A DNA stretch of 64,000 bases from assembly GCF_052055875.1 (NCBI RefSeq), contig NZ_CP170508.1:1364001-1428000 (forward strand). Direction: 5' to 3'. The notes beneath the pieces are model-generated. The model saw nothing but the letters and a program-made list of their open reading frames with translations, was not told the origin of the DNA and made no database searches. The translations under genes were made by a program, and so were the position numbers. This document shows positions 7,896 to 16,006 of the stretch, piece after piece. The DNA is from Methanosphaerula subterraneus (lineage in GTDB: Archaea > Halobacteriota > Methanomicrobia > Methanomicrobiales > Methanospirillaceae). The number at the start of each line of letters is the position of its first letter. Within the stretch, counting starts at the first letter, position 1.

Positions 7896-8477
7896 ATGTA
7901 TTACAAACTGTTGCTCGAAGACAAGGTGCGGGTCCCTCCCCACCGACTGGGTGAGGATCTGATCAAGGTGATCCTCGATGTGCTGCAGGAGCAGCTTGAA
8001 GGATCCATCGACAAGGAGATCGGGATCTTCATCGCAGTCACGAAGGTTACCGAGGTCGGCGAGGGTGAGATGGTCCCGGGCGACGGAGCCGTCTATTATG
8101 ATGTGAAGTTCGAGGCGCTCGGGCTCCGCCTCTCCCTGCAGGAGGTGCTCGAAGGAGTGGTCGTCGAGACCACGACCTTTGGTGCCTTCGTCAGTCTCGG
8201 CCCGATCGATGCCATGCTCCATGTGAGCCAGATTTCAGACGAGTTCATCAACTATGATGAGAAGAATGCCCGCCTGATCTGCAAGGATTCGGGAAGATTC
8301 ATCGGTGTCGGCGACCGGATCAGGGCGCGTGTCGTGACGCTGAGTCTGAACGAACGTGAACCCCGGGACAGCAAGATCGGACTGACGATGCGGCAGGCCG
8401 GGCTGGGGACCGAACTCTGGCTCGAAGAGGAACTGAAGCGCGAGAAGGAAGAGAACAAGGAGAAAGGAGGAGTATAG
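7896..8477 (+). CDS. rpoE1: DNA-directed RNA polymerase subunit E' (Rpo7)
   Basis: The 193-residue subunit has an N-terminal RNP-like domain (MYYKLLLEDKVRVPPHRLGED) and a C-terminal S1/OB domain beginning at EGVVVETTTFGAFVSLGPIDAMLHVSQIS. It pairs with Rpo4 (rpoF, encoded at 57962-58321) to form the stalk of archaeal RNA polymerase, which binds nascent RNA and helps open complex formation. Length is typical. It starts 7 bases after the PIN gene and is followed within 3 bases by spt4. Confidence 0.96.
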   Translation: MYYKLLLEDKVRVPPHRLGEDLIKVILDVLQEQLEGSIDKEIGIFIAVTKVTEVGEGEMVPGDGAVYYDVKFEALGLRLSLQEVLEGVVVETTTFGAFVSLGPIDAMLHVSQISDEFINYDEKNARLICKDSGRFIGVGDRIRARVVTLSLNEREPRDSKIGLTMRQAGLGTELWLEEELKREKEENKEKGGV

Positions 8478-8480
8478 GTC

Positions 8481-8687
8481 ATGGCAGTGAGCACAAAGAA
8501 GCAGCTCCCCAAGGTCTGCAGAGAATGTCACCGGGTCGTCGACGGCGAGACCTGTGTGATCTGCAGCACCTCGAACCTCTCCACAGACTGGTCAGGGTAC
8601 CTGGTTGTGATCGATCCGATCAACTCCGAAGTGGCCAAGAAGGTCAATATCAACCTTCCCGGCAGGTATGCACTGAAGGTCCGCTGA
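8481..8687 (+). CDS. spt4: Transcription elongation factor Spt4 (RNA polymerase subunit E'')
   Basis: The 68-residue zinc protein carries two Cys-X2-Cys pairs, CRECH and CVIC, and the family ending GRYALKVR. Spt4 binds Spt5 (NusG-like) and increases processivity of archaeal RNA polymerase. ATG 8481 follows the rpoE1 stop by 3 bases; its TGA overlaps the ATG of the next gene (TGATG at 8685-8689). Confidence 0.95.
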   Translation: MAVSTKKQLPKVCRECHRVVDGETCVICSTSNLSTDWSGYLVVIDPINSEVAKKVNINLPGRYALKVR

Positions 8688-9172
8688 TGCTCAGGTTGCC
8701 GGACGAGCACCGGGCACTCTTTCGGAACCCGTTCGGAACGCTCTATCGCGAGCTCAGCACAGCGCTGCCCCTGCTCACGGGAAGAGCAATCTATACTGTT
8801 GGGGACGTGGTCACGGCAAACATCCTGGCTGCAGGAATCCTCCCCACGATCGCGATCATCGACGGGTATACCCGCCGCCTTCCATGCCCGCCGGCCCTGC
8901 TCCACCAGGCCAGGCAGATCCTGGTGAAGAACCCGGCCGGGACGATCACCGACGACCTGATCGGCGCCATCAAAGACGCAGCAGATGACCCGCCGGCCCT
9001 GATCGTGGTGGATGGTGAAGAAGACCTCGCGGTGCTTCCGGTGATTCTGGCAGTACCGGATGGCGGCACACTCCTGTACGGCCAGCCCGGGGAAGGGGCG
9101 GTGCTCTGCACCGTCGATCAGCAGGCAAAAGAACGGGCCCGCGAGATGCTGGCCCTCTTCGAGCAGGTCTGA
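8687..9172 (+). CDS. GTP-dependent dephospho-CoA kinase (DUF359)
   Basis: The 161-residue protein belongs to the archaeal DUF359 family, shown in other archaea to phosphorylate dephospho-CoA with GTP in the last step of coenzyme A synthesis. Family marks include LPDEHRALFRNPFGTLY at the N-terminus, YTVGDVVTANIL, IAIIDGYTRR, the NPAGTIT segment, VVDGEEDLAVLP and LYGQPGEGAVL. The start at 8687 overlaps the spt4 stop. This neighbourhood between spt4 and rps24e is common in archaea and supports the call. Confidence 0.9.
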   Translation: MLRLPDEHRALFRNPFGTLYRELSTALPLLTGRAIYTVGDVVTANILAAGILPTIAIIDGYTRRLPCPPALLHQARQILVKNPAGTITDDLIGAIKDAADDPPALIVVDGEEDLAVLPVILAVPDGGTLLYGQPGEGAVLCTVDQQAKERAREMLALFEQV

Positions 9173-9227
9173 TCCCAGAGAGCCTCATGTTTTAAATAAA
9201 CTCGTTTCTAATAATTAGAGGATATCG

Positions 9228-9524
9228 ATGGAATTTGAGATCACCAGTGATACACGGAATGAGCTGTTAGGCAGGAGAGAACTCCGGTTTACCCTCACCT
9301 ACGACGGCGCAACCCCTTCACGCAAAGAGATCAGGGGCAAACTCTGTGCACTCAACAATATCAATGAAAACCTTGTGGTCCTGGACTCGCTTCGGACCGG
9401 ATACGGAAGGATGCAGCTGAACGGGTTCATGCGCATCTATGATACTGAGGAGGGGAGGCAGAGAACCGAACGATCCTATCTGATGGAGAGAGGGATGCCA
9501 AAGAAGGAAGAGGAGGAGGCCTGA
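9228..9524 (+). CDS. rps24e: Ribosomal protein S24e
   Basis: The 98-residue small-subunit protein shows the archaeal/eukaryal S24e pattern: EITSDTRNELLGRRELRFTL, TPSRKEIRGKLCALNNI and GYGRMQLNGFMRIYD. It has its own TATA-like element TTTTAAATAA at about 9190-9199, so a new transcript may begin here. The S27ae gene follows its stop by 2 bases. Confidence 0.95.
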   Translation: MEFEITSDTRNELLGRRELRFTLTYDGATPSRKEIRGKLCALNNINENLVVLDSLRTGYGRMQLNGFMRIYDTEEGRQRTERSYLMERGMPKKEEEEA

Positions 9525-9526
9525 TC

Positions 9527-9682
9527 ATGGCAGACAAGCGGAGTGCATACTTCAAGGTCGAAGGATCAGGTGTGACGCTGAACAAGCGCTACTGTCCCCG
9601 GTGCGGGGCTGGCGTGATCATGGCAGAGCACAAGGACCGCAGTGCATGCGGCAAGTGCGGCTATACCGAATTCAGAAAATAG
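9527..9682 (+). CDS. rps27ae: Ribosomal protein S27ae
   Basis: This 51-residue zinc-ribbon protein begins MADKRSAYFKVEGSGVTLN and has the two Cys pairs CPRCG and CGKCGY that bind zinc. It is a small-subunit protein found in archaea and eukaryotes (where it is fused to ubiquitin). It sits 2 bases after rps24e, the usual archaeal order, and kae1 follows. Confidence 0.94.
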   Translation: MADKRSAYFKVEGSGVTLNKRYCPRCGAGVIMAEHKDRSACGKCGYTEFRK

Positions 9683-9688
9683 ACCAGA

Positions 9689-11248
9689 ATGCCTTTTTCC
9701 GGGCAGGTATTGGGCATTGAGGGAACAGCCTGGAACCTCAGTGCCGCACTTTTCAGTGATCGTCTCTGTGCATTAGAATCAGATCCGTACAGACCTCCAA
9801 CAGGAGGGATCCATCCGCGCGAGGCTGCTCAGCACCATGCTTCGGTCGCAGCCGGCGTGATAGGAAAGGTTCTCGATAAGGCCGAGGATCTCCAGGGGAT
9901 CGCCTTTTCGCAGGGACCAGGACTTGGTCCATGCCTCCGCACCGTCGCCACTGCAGCCCGGGCGCTCGCCGTGGCCCGTAACCTTCCGCTGATAGGCGTC
10001 AACCACTGCGTGGCTCATGTTGAGATAGGAAGGCACGCCACCGGCTGCGACGACCCGATCGTCCTCTATGCGAGCGGGGCGAACACACAGGTGATCGGCT
10101 ATCTGAACAGCAGGTATCGGATCTTCGGTGAGACCCTTGATATCGGCATCGGCAACGCGCTCGACAAGTTCGCACGGTCCAAGGACCTGCCCCACCCCGG
10201 AGGTCCGCTGATCGAAAAGTATGCAGCCCAGGGAGGGTACATCGATCTTCCCTACACCGTGAAGGGGATGGACCTCGCCTTCTCGGGGCTGGTCAGCGCA
10301 GCAAAGGAGAACAGAGCCTCCCTTGAGGACGTCTGCTTCAGCCTGCAGGAGACCGCCTTTGCCATGTGCGTCGAGGTGACCGAACGGGCGCTGGCCCAGA
10401 CCGGGAAGGACGAGGTGCTGCTCGTCGGCGGGGTCGGTGCAAACCGGCGTCTGCAGGAGATGCTCCGGACGATGTGTGAAGACCGGGGGGCATCGTTCCA
10501 TGTCCCGGAGAACACCTTCCTCGGAGACAACGGAGCGATGATCGCCTACACCGGCCGGCTGATGCTTTCCCACGGAGAGGCACTGCCCCTCCAGGACTCC
10601 ACCGTCAACCCGAACTTCCGGTCTGATGAGGTGACGGTGACCTGGCGCAGCGGAGAGAGAGAGCAGATCCCGACCGGCCCCACAACACAGGGTGCAGAAG
10701 CCGTCGTGACCCTGAACGGGCATGAAGCCACCAAGCACAGGTCCAGCAAGCGCTACCGGATGCCTGGACTCGATCACCGGCTGCTCACCGAACGGACCAG
10801 GGCCGAGGCGAAGCTGATCGTGCAGGCCAGGTCTGCAGGGGTCCTGACACCAGTGATCAGGGACATCACCCGGGACACGATCGTGATGGAAGCGATCGAA
10901 GGTCCCCAGCTGAAGGAAGCACTGACCAGGGAGAACCTTGCCCTGGCAGGCGAGGCCGTCGGCCGGCTCCACACCGCCGGGATCGTCCACGGAGACCTGA
11001 CCACCTCCAACCTGATCATCAGGGACCGGCAGTGTGTGCTGATAGACTTCGGGCTCGCCCACGTGACCCATGAGATCGAGAGCAGGGGCGTGGACCTCCA
11101 CGTGCTCTTCCAGACCCTCCAGAGCACCACCAGCGAGGCGGCATCCCTGAGAACTGCGTTCATCGAGGGGTACACCACCACCTTTGAAGGGGCCGCCGAG
11201 GTGGTCGAACGGGAAGAGGAGATCATACATCGGGGGAGATACCAGTGA
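9689..11248 (+). CDS. kae1-bud32: Kae1-Bud32 fusion: tRNA N6-threonylcarbamoyladenosine transferase and KEOPS kinase/ATPase
   Basis: The 519-residue protein joins two KEOPS subunits. Residues 1 to about 325 are Kae1 (TsaD family) with the metal-binding histidines in GVNHCVAHVEIGRH, ASGANTQV and LVGGVGANRRL; it transfers threonylcarbamoyl to A37 of ANN-decoding tRNAs. Residues from about 345 are Bud32, a small RIO-like kinase domain with HGDLTTSNLI (catalytic loop) and LIDFGLA (DFG). The fusion is known in several Euryarchaeota, including methanogens. The stop overlaps the GTG of the next gene. Confidence 0.95.
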   Translation: MPFSGQVLGIEGTAWNLSAALFSDRLCALESDPYRPPTGGIHPREAAQHHASVAAGVIGKVLDKAEDLQGIAFSQGPGLGPCLRTVATAARALAVARNLPLIGVNHCVAHVEIGRHATGCDDPIVLYASGANTQVIGYLNSRYRIFGETLDIGIGNALDKFARSKDLPHPGGPLIEKYAAQGGYIDLPYTVKGMDLAFSGLVSAAKENRASLEDVCFSLQETAFAMCVEVTERALAQTGKDEVLLVGGVGANRRLQEMLRTMCEDRGASFHVPENTFLGDNGAMIAYTGRLMLSHGEALPLQDSTVNPNFRSDEVTVTWRSGEREQIPTGPTTQGAEAVVTLNGHEATKHRSSKRYRMPGLDHRLLTERTRAEAKLIVQARSAGVLTPVIRDITRDTIVMEAIEGPQLKEALTRENLALAGEAVGRLHTAGIVHGDLTTSNLIIRDRQCVLIDFGLAHVTHEIESRGVDLHVLFQTLQSTTSEAASLRTAFIEGYTTTFEGAAEVVEREEEIIHRGRYQ

Positions 11249-11802
11249 AACTGACCGTCGTCACCAGCAATGCACACAAAGCAGAGGAGGTTGCGGCCTT
11301 CTTTGGCGGGATAGCAGAGATCGATCATGTGAGTATGGATATCCCGGAGTATCGGTACCCGAAAGTCAGGGAGATCGCAGAGGAGAAGGCCCGGGATGCA
11401 TACCGTGCACTCCGGCGCCCGGTGATCGTCGACGACACCGGGTTCTTCATCGATGCGTTGAACGGGTTCCCCGGTCCAAACGCTGCCTATGTCTTCGAGA
11501 CGATCGGAAACCAGGGGATCCTGAAACTTATGGACGGGATGACCGACCGCAGGGCCCACTTTGAGACGGTGGTCGCCTACGCCTCAAAAGAAGAGGTCAA
11601 ATCCTTTCAGGGGACCATCGAAGGGACCATCGTGCAGCCGAAAGGGAGGGAAGGGTTCGGGTATGACCCGATCTTCCTCTATGAAGGCCGGACACTCGCA
11701 GAGATCCCACTCGACGAGAAGAGCACGATATCCCACCGCGCCAGGGCCCTCGCAGCGTTCCGGGGATGGATCATCAGCGCCGGGGAACCTGCAGGGGACT
11801 GA
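11245..11802 (+). CDS. XTP/dITP diphosphatase (RdgB/HAM1 family)
   Basis: The 185-residue enzyme hydrolyses non-canonical purine triphosphates (XTP, ITP, dITP) to monophosphates, keeping them out of DNA and RNA. It shows the N-terminal VVTSNAHKAEEV, the acidic VIVDDTGFFIDALNGFPGPNAAY and the C-terminal GFGYDPIF and SHRARALAAF. GTG 11245 overlaps the Kae1-Bud32 stop (11246-11248), indicating coupling. Its position next to kae1 is common in methanogens. Confidence 0.93.
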   Translation: MKLTVVTSNAHKAEEVAAFFGGIAEIDHVSMDIPEYRYPKVREIAEEKARDAYRALRRPVIVDDTGFFIDALNGFPGPNAAYVFETIGNQGILKLMDGMTDRRAHFETVVAYASKEEVKSFQGTIEGTIVQPKGREGFGYDPIFLYEGRTLAEIPLDEKSTISHRARALAAFRGWIISAGEPAGD

Positions 11803-11875
11803 ACGGACCTTCCTACAAAACTGTTAAGTGAAGACAGAACACAATATTGTAGACTTACAGAGTGGAGTATATAGA

Positions 11876-12022
11876 ATGGGCAAATTTCCTGAAGCAGAAG
11901 AACGTTTACTCAATGTAAAGATCTGTATGCGCTGCAATGCAAGGAATGCAGTACGCGCAACCACCTGCCGCAAGTGCGGATATCAGAACTTGCGGCCCAA
12001 GAACAAGGAACGCAAGGCCTGA
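11876..12022 (+). CDS. rpl40e: Ribosomal protein L40e
   Basis: This 48-residue zinc-ribbon protein reads MGKFPEAEERLLNVKICMRC and carries CMRCNARN and CRKCGY as zinc ligands, the archaeal L40e pattern. The frame is open 16 codons further up, but the conserved start is ATG 11876. Its stop is directly adjacent, with no gap, to the stop of the convergent Bles03-like gene. The 10-base palindrome ACAATATTGT lies upstream at 11841-11850. Confidence 0.93.
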   Translation: MGKFPEAEERLLNVKICMRCNARNAVRATTCRKCGYQNLRPKNKERKA

Positions 12023-12673
12023 TCAACTGCTATAATAGGTAACTTTCTTCCCTTTTTTGCTGTATTCACCCCGAAACGTCTCAAGGTTCCGCTTGTAGCC
12101 GAGGCGGTCGACAAAGCCTGCACTGCGCAGTTCCTCACGGACCCGCATCACATCTCCTTCGTCCTGCCAGTCTGGCGTATAGACATAGACCACAAACCGG
12201 TCATCGCGGGCATCAGGGTTCGGTTTTGCTGTGCTGACCTTGGCCGAGATCCCCAAGACCCCCTGATAGGTCAGGTCGCGCACACGCTGCCAGGCCTGGT
12301 CGACCCGGTCCTTTTCAAGAAAGATAAGCCACTTGCCGGCCAGTTCGTCATCCACCGCATCAGGTCGGCCCTCTGGAGCGTCCTGAACGATCCAGTACAT
12401 CAGGGTGGTCCGAGTCGGGATCACCCCCTCTCCGGCACAGAGCATCGCATAGATGGCATCAGGGGTCAGGTACCGTTCGAGCAGTGCCTCGGCCAACAGA
12501 GGATACTCATCGGCAAACTCGGAAAAGATCCGGATAAAGTCATCTGCAAAGTCGACCTGCTCCTCGACCAGCCGAAAGAGCGGATGGCCAGCTGCACGGA
12601 GTTCCCTGTTCAGCACGATCTCAAAGATACCATATGCCACATCAGCCAGCGCTTCAGGTTCGACATCTGCCAT
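12023..12673 (-). CDS. Bles03-like (DUF1917) domain protein
   Basis: The protein is 216 residues from ATG 12673 (221 from 12688). The N-terminal half is helical and acidic with no family I recognise. The C-terminal half, from about AGKWLIFLEKDRVDQAW to the end, resembles the Bles03/DUF1917 family, which includes human C11orf68 and has a fold related to the eIF4E-like superfamily: typical parts are GVLGISAKVSTAKPNP, FVVYVYTPDW and the YKRNLETFRGEY tail. The molecular role is unknown. It abuts rpl40e tail to tail. The family call is by remembered pattern and is moderate. Confidence 0.6.
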   Translation of the reverse strand: MADVEPEALADVAYGIFEIVLNRELRAAGHPLFRLVEEQVDFADDFIRIFSEFADEYPLLAEALLERYLTPDAIYAMLCAGEGVIPTRTTLMYWIVQDAPEGRPDAVDDELAGKWLIFLEKDRVDQAWQRVRDLTYQGVLGISAKVSTAKPNPDARDDRFVVYVYTPDWQDEGDVMRVREELRSAGFVDRLGYKRNLETFRGEYSKKGKKVTYYSS

Positions 12674-12855
12674 AAGTAAGGATAGCATGTACTCGAAATA
12701 AAAGATATAGGATCTACCGGAGGGGGGCCGGGCAGTACAGGGAGATAACCAGAAAGGGAGGGATGTTCTCTGACGGGAACTCCGGGAATGATGGATCCCA
12801 GGTATTCTGCCTCCAACGATTCATTTAACTGAAGATATCCACATATTTTATAAGT

Positions 12856-13731
12856 ATGAAATGGCAGCGCGACCTCGGACTCACCATGCGAGTCTGGCTG
12901 ACGATGTTCCTCCTGTTCATCGTCTACCTGGTCTTTATCAGTATACTCTCCGCGCTCGGCGTCGGGTTGGGTTGGCTGGTTATCCTCTCGGTTGGAATGG
13001 CATTTGTCCAGTACTTCTTCTCTGACAAGTTGGTGCTGATGAGCACCCGGGCCCGGGTGGTCGATGCAGACGAGTACCCGGACCTCCACCAGATGGTCAG
13101 CCGCCTCTGCACCACTGCAGACCTGCCGATGCCCCGGATCGCCATCATGCCGAGCCCGGTCCCGAACGCATTCGCAACCGGACGGTCCCCGCGCCATGCA
13201 GTCGTTGCCGTGACCGATTCTATCTACCAGCTCCTCTCCCCAAAAGAACTCGAGGCCGTGCTGGCCCACGAGTTGAGCCATGTAAAGAACCGGGATATGC
13301 TGACCCTGACCCTCGCCTCGTTCATCGGGATGATCGCCTCGATCATCATGCAGAACGGGATCTTCATGAGCCTGGGAGATAGGCGGGAAGGGAGCCCGTG
13401 GCTGATAGCCTGGATCGTCGCGATCGTCGTATGGGTGATCAGCACCCTGCTGATCCGAACACTCTCGCGGTACCGGGAGTTTGCAGCCGACCGGGGCAGC
13501 GCCCTGATCACCAGGGACCCACAGTCCCTGGTCTCTGCACTTGAGAAGATCAGCGGCAGAATCTCCCGGGTCTCCCCTGAAAAGCAGCGCGAGATCGAAG
13601 GGGCCAACGCCTTCTTCATCCTCCCGGTCCTCTCGTCCTCGACCCTGCAGCAGCTCTTCTCGACTCACCCGCCCCTCGAGAAGCGGATCGCTGCACTCGA
13701 TGCGATCGAGGAAGAACTGAGGGGGTACTGA
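12856..13731 (+). CDS. htpX: HtpX-like M48 family membrane metallopeptidase
   Basis: The 291-residue protease has two N-terminal hydrophobic spans (about 11-55), the zinc motif HELSH at 138-142, two further spans (about 150-200) and the downstream glutamate motif in REFAADRGSA. HtpX degrades damaged membrane proteins, with its active site on the cytoplasmic side. The start ATG 12856 matches the family N-terminus MKWQRDLGL. A TATA-like ATTTTATAA lies only about 10 bases upstream, too close for this start if it is the real box, so either another promoter is used or translation starts at Met11. Confidence 0.92.
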   Translation: MKWQRDLGLTMRVWLTMFLLFIVYLVFISILSALGVGLGWLVILSVGMAFVQYFFSDKLVLMSTRARVVDADEYPDLHQMVSRLCTTADLPMPRIAIMPSPVPNAFATGRSPRHAVVAVTDSIYQLLSPKELEAVLAHELSHVKNRDMLTLTLASFIGMIASIIMQNGIFMSLGDRREGSPWLIAWIVAIVVWVISTLLIRTLSRYREFAADRGSALITRDPQSLVSALEKISGRISRVSPEKQREIEGANAFFILPVLSSSTLQQLFSTHPPLEKRIAALDAIEEELRGY

Positions 13732-13806
13732 GGTACACTCCCCAATTTTAGCAGACACAATGGGAAAGGAATAATAACGCAGAGTGCCATATATGAAAGG
13801 CACATC

Positions 13807-13877
13807 GCATCGATGGTCTAGTGGCATGACTTTGGCCTTCCAAGCCAATAGCCCGGGTTCAATTCCCGGTCGATGCA
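13807..13877 (+). tRNA. tRNA-Gly (TCC)
   Basis: A 71-base cloverleaf with fully paired acceptor stem GCATCGA/TCGATGC, discriminator A, anticodon stem TTGGC/GCCAA enclosing the loop CTTCCAA (anticodon TCC), and T-arm CCGGG-TTCAATT-CCCGG. No intron. CCA is not encoded. Confidence 0.95.
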
Positions 13878-13880
13878 TTT

Positions 13881-13954
13881 GGGCCCGTGGTCTAGTTGGT
13901 TATGACGTCGCCTTCACACGGCGGAGGTCCTGAGTTCGAATCTCAGCGAGCCCA
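13881..13954 (+). tRNA. tRNA-Val (CAC)
   Basis: A 74-base cloverleaf with anticodon stem TCGCC/GGCGG and loop TTCACAC (anticodon CAC), T-arm CTGAG-TTCGAAT-CTCAG and discriminator A. The acceptor stem GGGCCCG/CGAGCCC has a C-A mismatch at the fifth pair. It lies 3 bases after tRNA-Gly and is probably processed from the same transcript. CCA is not encoded. Confidence 0.93.
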
Positions 13955-14048
13955 TACACACTCTTTTGCACAGTCGTTCTTAATACATACTATTATTAAT
14001 CAGGGGCACATAGGATTAAATACAGAATAAGTTCTGTAAGAGTAAATC

Positions 14049-14216
14049 ATGAGCGAAAGAGGATTCGGAGGTCCAAGGAACTTTGGGCCACGAGAAATGA
14101 CAAAGACGATCTGTTCAGACTGTGGAAAAGAGTGCGAGGTTCCGTTCAAGCCAACACAGGACAGACCGGTTTATTGCAGGGACTGCCTTCCAAAGCACAG
14201 AAAGCCAAGATTCTAA
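14049..14216 (+). CDS. Small CxxC-x17-CxxC-type zinc-binding protein
   Basis: The 55-residue protein begins MSERGFGGPRNFGPREMTK and contains CSDCGKECEVPF, then CRDC, separated by about 17 residues, followed by a basic tail KHRKPRF. This matches the CxxC-x17-CxxC zinc-ribbon family, often with Gly/Arg/Phe-rich flanks suited to RNA binding. Function is not established; an RNA-binding or ribosome-associated role is inference. A TATA-like ATTAAATA lies near 14014-14021, and a run of eight T residues follows the stop. Confidence 0.8.
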   Translation: MSERGFGGPRNFGPREMTKTICSDCGKECEVPFKPTQDRPVYCRDCLPKHRKPRF

Positions 14217-14219
14217 TCC

Positions 14220-14227
14220 TTTTTTTT
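14220..14227 (+). terminator. T8 terminator after the small zinc protein gene
   Basis: Eight consecutive T residues start four bases after the stop codon, the usual form of an archaeal intrinsic terminator. No stem-loop precedes it. Confidence 0.5.
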
Positions 14228-14285
14228 CGCACGGGAAAGCCCGGTAGCAGAATTATTTTATCAGTTCTCCTCCAATAGGGAGCAT

Positions 14286-14792
14286 ATGCAGACAGAGAAC
14301 GAGTACGCTGCAATCTTGCAGCATCTCTACCAGAAATCGCTGATCCTTCAGGACACCAGTCTCTTTCACCCTGTGCTGAAGTTCTACTTCATCGATGCAC
14401 TGGCACACCTCGACTACACCCTCGGCATCTATGCCTACAATATCCAGTCACCCAAGAACATCATGGCCGGAGAGTACCTCCGCTGGCGTATCGATGAAGA
14501 GAAGAAAGGCGACCGGCCACGGTTTGGTGCCTTTGTCGAGTGGCTCAAGGCAGAGCACCCGGAATCCTTCGAAAAACTGCCGACACTCTGGCAGATGATC
14601 TACGACTCCGCCGACCCTGCCCAGTACCGCTCATTCCGGATCATTCTCAATCCTGACAGCCGGGCCCCGATACCCGCCAGATTCTTCAGGGACGCGATCG
14701 AGGAGTTCTTTGGAAAGGCATTTTTAAAGAGTCTGTACGAGGAGGCATCGCTCTCAACCCTGCTGAACGAATTCCTGACCAGGACAGGTTGA
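14286..14792 (+). CDS. Hypothetical protein, helical, no recognised family
   Basis: I do not recognise this 168-residue protein. It is predicted mostly helical, rich in aromatic residues (LHPVLKFYFIDALAHLDYTLGIYAY), with no signal peptide, membrane span or metal motif. ATG 14286 follows a 70-base gap containing the TATA-like ATTATTTTAT near 14251. The next gene, an M20 peptidase, begins 4 bases after its stop, so the pair is probably one operon. This suggests, but does not show, a link to amino-acid or peptide metabolism. Confidence 0.65.
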   Translation: MQTENEYAAILQHLYQKSLILQDTSLFHPVLKFYFIDALAHLDYTLGIYAYNIQSPKNIMAGEYLRWRIDEEKKGDRPRFGAFVEWLKAEHPESFEKLPTLWQMIYDSADPAQYRSFRIILNPDSRAPIPARFFRDAIEEFFGKAFLKSLYEEASLSTLLNEFLTRTG

Positions 14793-14796
14793 ACTC

Positions 14797-15969
14797 ATGC
14801 AGATCGACCCTGCCGATCTCTGTGCTTCGCTGGTTCAGATCAGGACGGATAACCCACCCGGCGACACGCAGGACGCCGTAGAATACATCAAAAACCTGCT
14901 CGACGGCCTCGGCGTCAGGTCCATCATCGCCGGCGAAGAGCCAGAAAAGGCCAACCTCGTCACCAGCCAGAAGGATGCCACCCTCCTCCTCTGCGGACAC
15001 CTGGATGTGGTCCCTGCGATCGACCAGGGCTGGACTTATCCTCCATTCGAAGGGGACAGCGTAGGAGGATTCATCTGGGGACGAGGATCCACCGATATGA
15101 AAGGCGGGTGTGCGGCCGTCATCAGTGCCCTTGCCACCGTGATCGAGGAAGGGCTCGAACCTCCCGTGGACCTGGCCTTTGTCTGTGACGAAGAGATCGG
15201 TGGCGGAGGAGTACGACATCTGCTCAAAGCTGGGCTGCTCTCCCCGATGGACTGCGTGATCGCCGAACCGACACCGGCCAGGAATCCATGCATAGGCCAG
15301 AAAGGGCTCTGCAGGATGACCCTGAACTTCTCCGGGAACCCAGGGCACAGTTCCCTGTACCCGGACAGGGGAGTCAGTGCGATCATGGAGGCGATGAACC
15401 TCCTCAAGTACCTCGATAGAGTCCATGAACAGGAGTTCGAGGCCGGCGATCTCCTCGACGAGATCCTCGATCAGTCGACGGCCGTCCTGGAAGAGACCTT
15501 CTCGATACAGGGGCTCAGCCATGTGCTCCGGCGGGTGATGTTCAATCCCGGACGGATCGAAGGAGGGGAGAAGGCGAATATCGTGGCCCAGCAGTGCATG
15601 CTCGAACTCGATCTTCGCATCCCCTGGGGATGTGGGCTCGATCAGCTGGTCACGGGCATACAGGAGCATGCCCAGAACGCCACCATGACGATTCAAAGCA
15701 GTGCAGAGCCCAGCTTCACCCCGGCGGACGCACGGATCACCGCGGCAGTCTGCAGGGCCGTCAGCTGCGAGTACAGGACACCCGCAGTCCCCATCGTGCA
15801 ATGGGCTGCCAGTGATGCCAGGGCGCTGCGGCCAGAGGGGTTCAATGTGGTCGAGTATGGACCCGGCGAGATCACCACCATGCATGCGGTGGATGAACGG
15901 GTATCGATCGATCAGCTGCACGCTGCCTCCCGGGTCTATGCCGGGATCATCAGAGAGTACTCGGGTTGA
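14797..15969 (+). CDS. M20 family metallopeptidase (DapE/ArgE-like deacylase)
   Basis: The 390-residue enzyme has the M20 di-zinc signatures: LLLCGHLDVVPA (first His-X-Asp), WGRGSTDMKGGCAAVI (bridging Asp), and FVCDEEIGGGGVR with the catalytic Glu-Glu pair. A dimerisation lid domain lies in the middle (about 170-290), and TTMHAVDERVSIDQL near the end gives the final His ligand. Such enzymes remove acyl groups from N-acyl amino acids (ArgE, DapE) or cut dipeptides; sequence alone does not say which. It forms a likely operon with the preceding hypothetical gene. Confidence 0.85.
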   Translation: MQIDPADLCASLVQIRTDNPPGDTQDAVEYIKNLLDGLGVRSIIAGEEPEKANLVTSQKDATLLLCGHLDVVPAIDQGWTYPPFEGDSVGGFIWGRGSTDMKGGCAAVISALATVIEEGLEPPVDLAFVCDEEIGGGGVRHLLKAGLLSPMDCVIAEPTPARNPCIGQKGLCRMTLNFSGNPGHSSLYPDRGVSAIMEAMNLLKYLDRVHEQEFEAGDLLDEILDQSTAVLEETFSIQGLSHVLRRVMFNPGRIEGGEKANIVAQQCMLELDLRIPWGCGLDQLVTGIQEHAQNATMTIQSSAEPSFTPADARITAAVCRAVSCEYRTPAVPIVQWAASDARALRPEGFNVVEYGPGEITTMHAVDERVSIDQLHAASRVYAGIIREYSG

Positions 15970-16006
15970 ACGTCGCTATGGGAAAACAATTCCATCCTCT
16001 CCTTGC

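Noticed and set aside
9779..11230. A 483-codon open frame on the minus strand
   Set aside because: It is the complement of the well-supported Kae1-Bud32 gene and has no recognisable domain.
12610..13878. A 422-codon open frame on the minus strand
   Set aside because: It runs through htpX, the Bles03-like start and tRNA-Gly, and has no domain.
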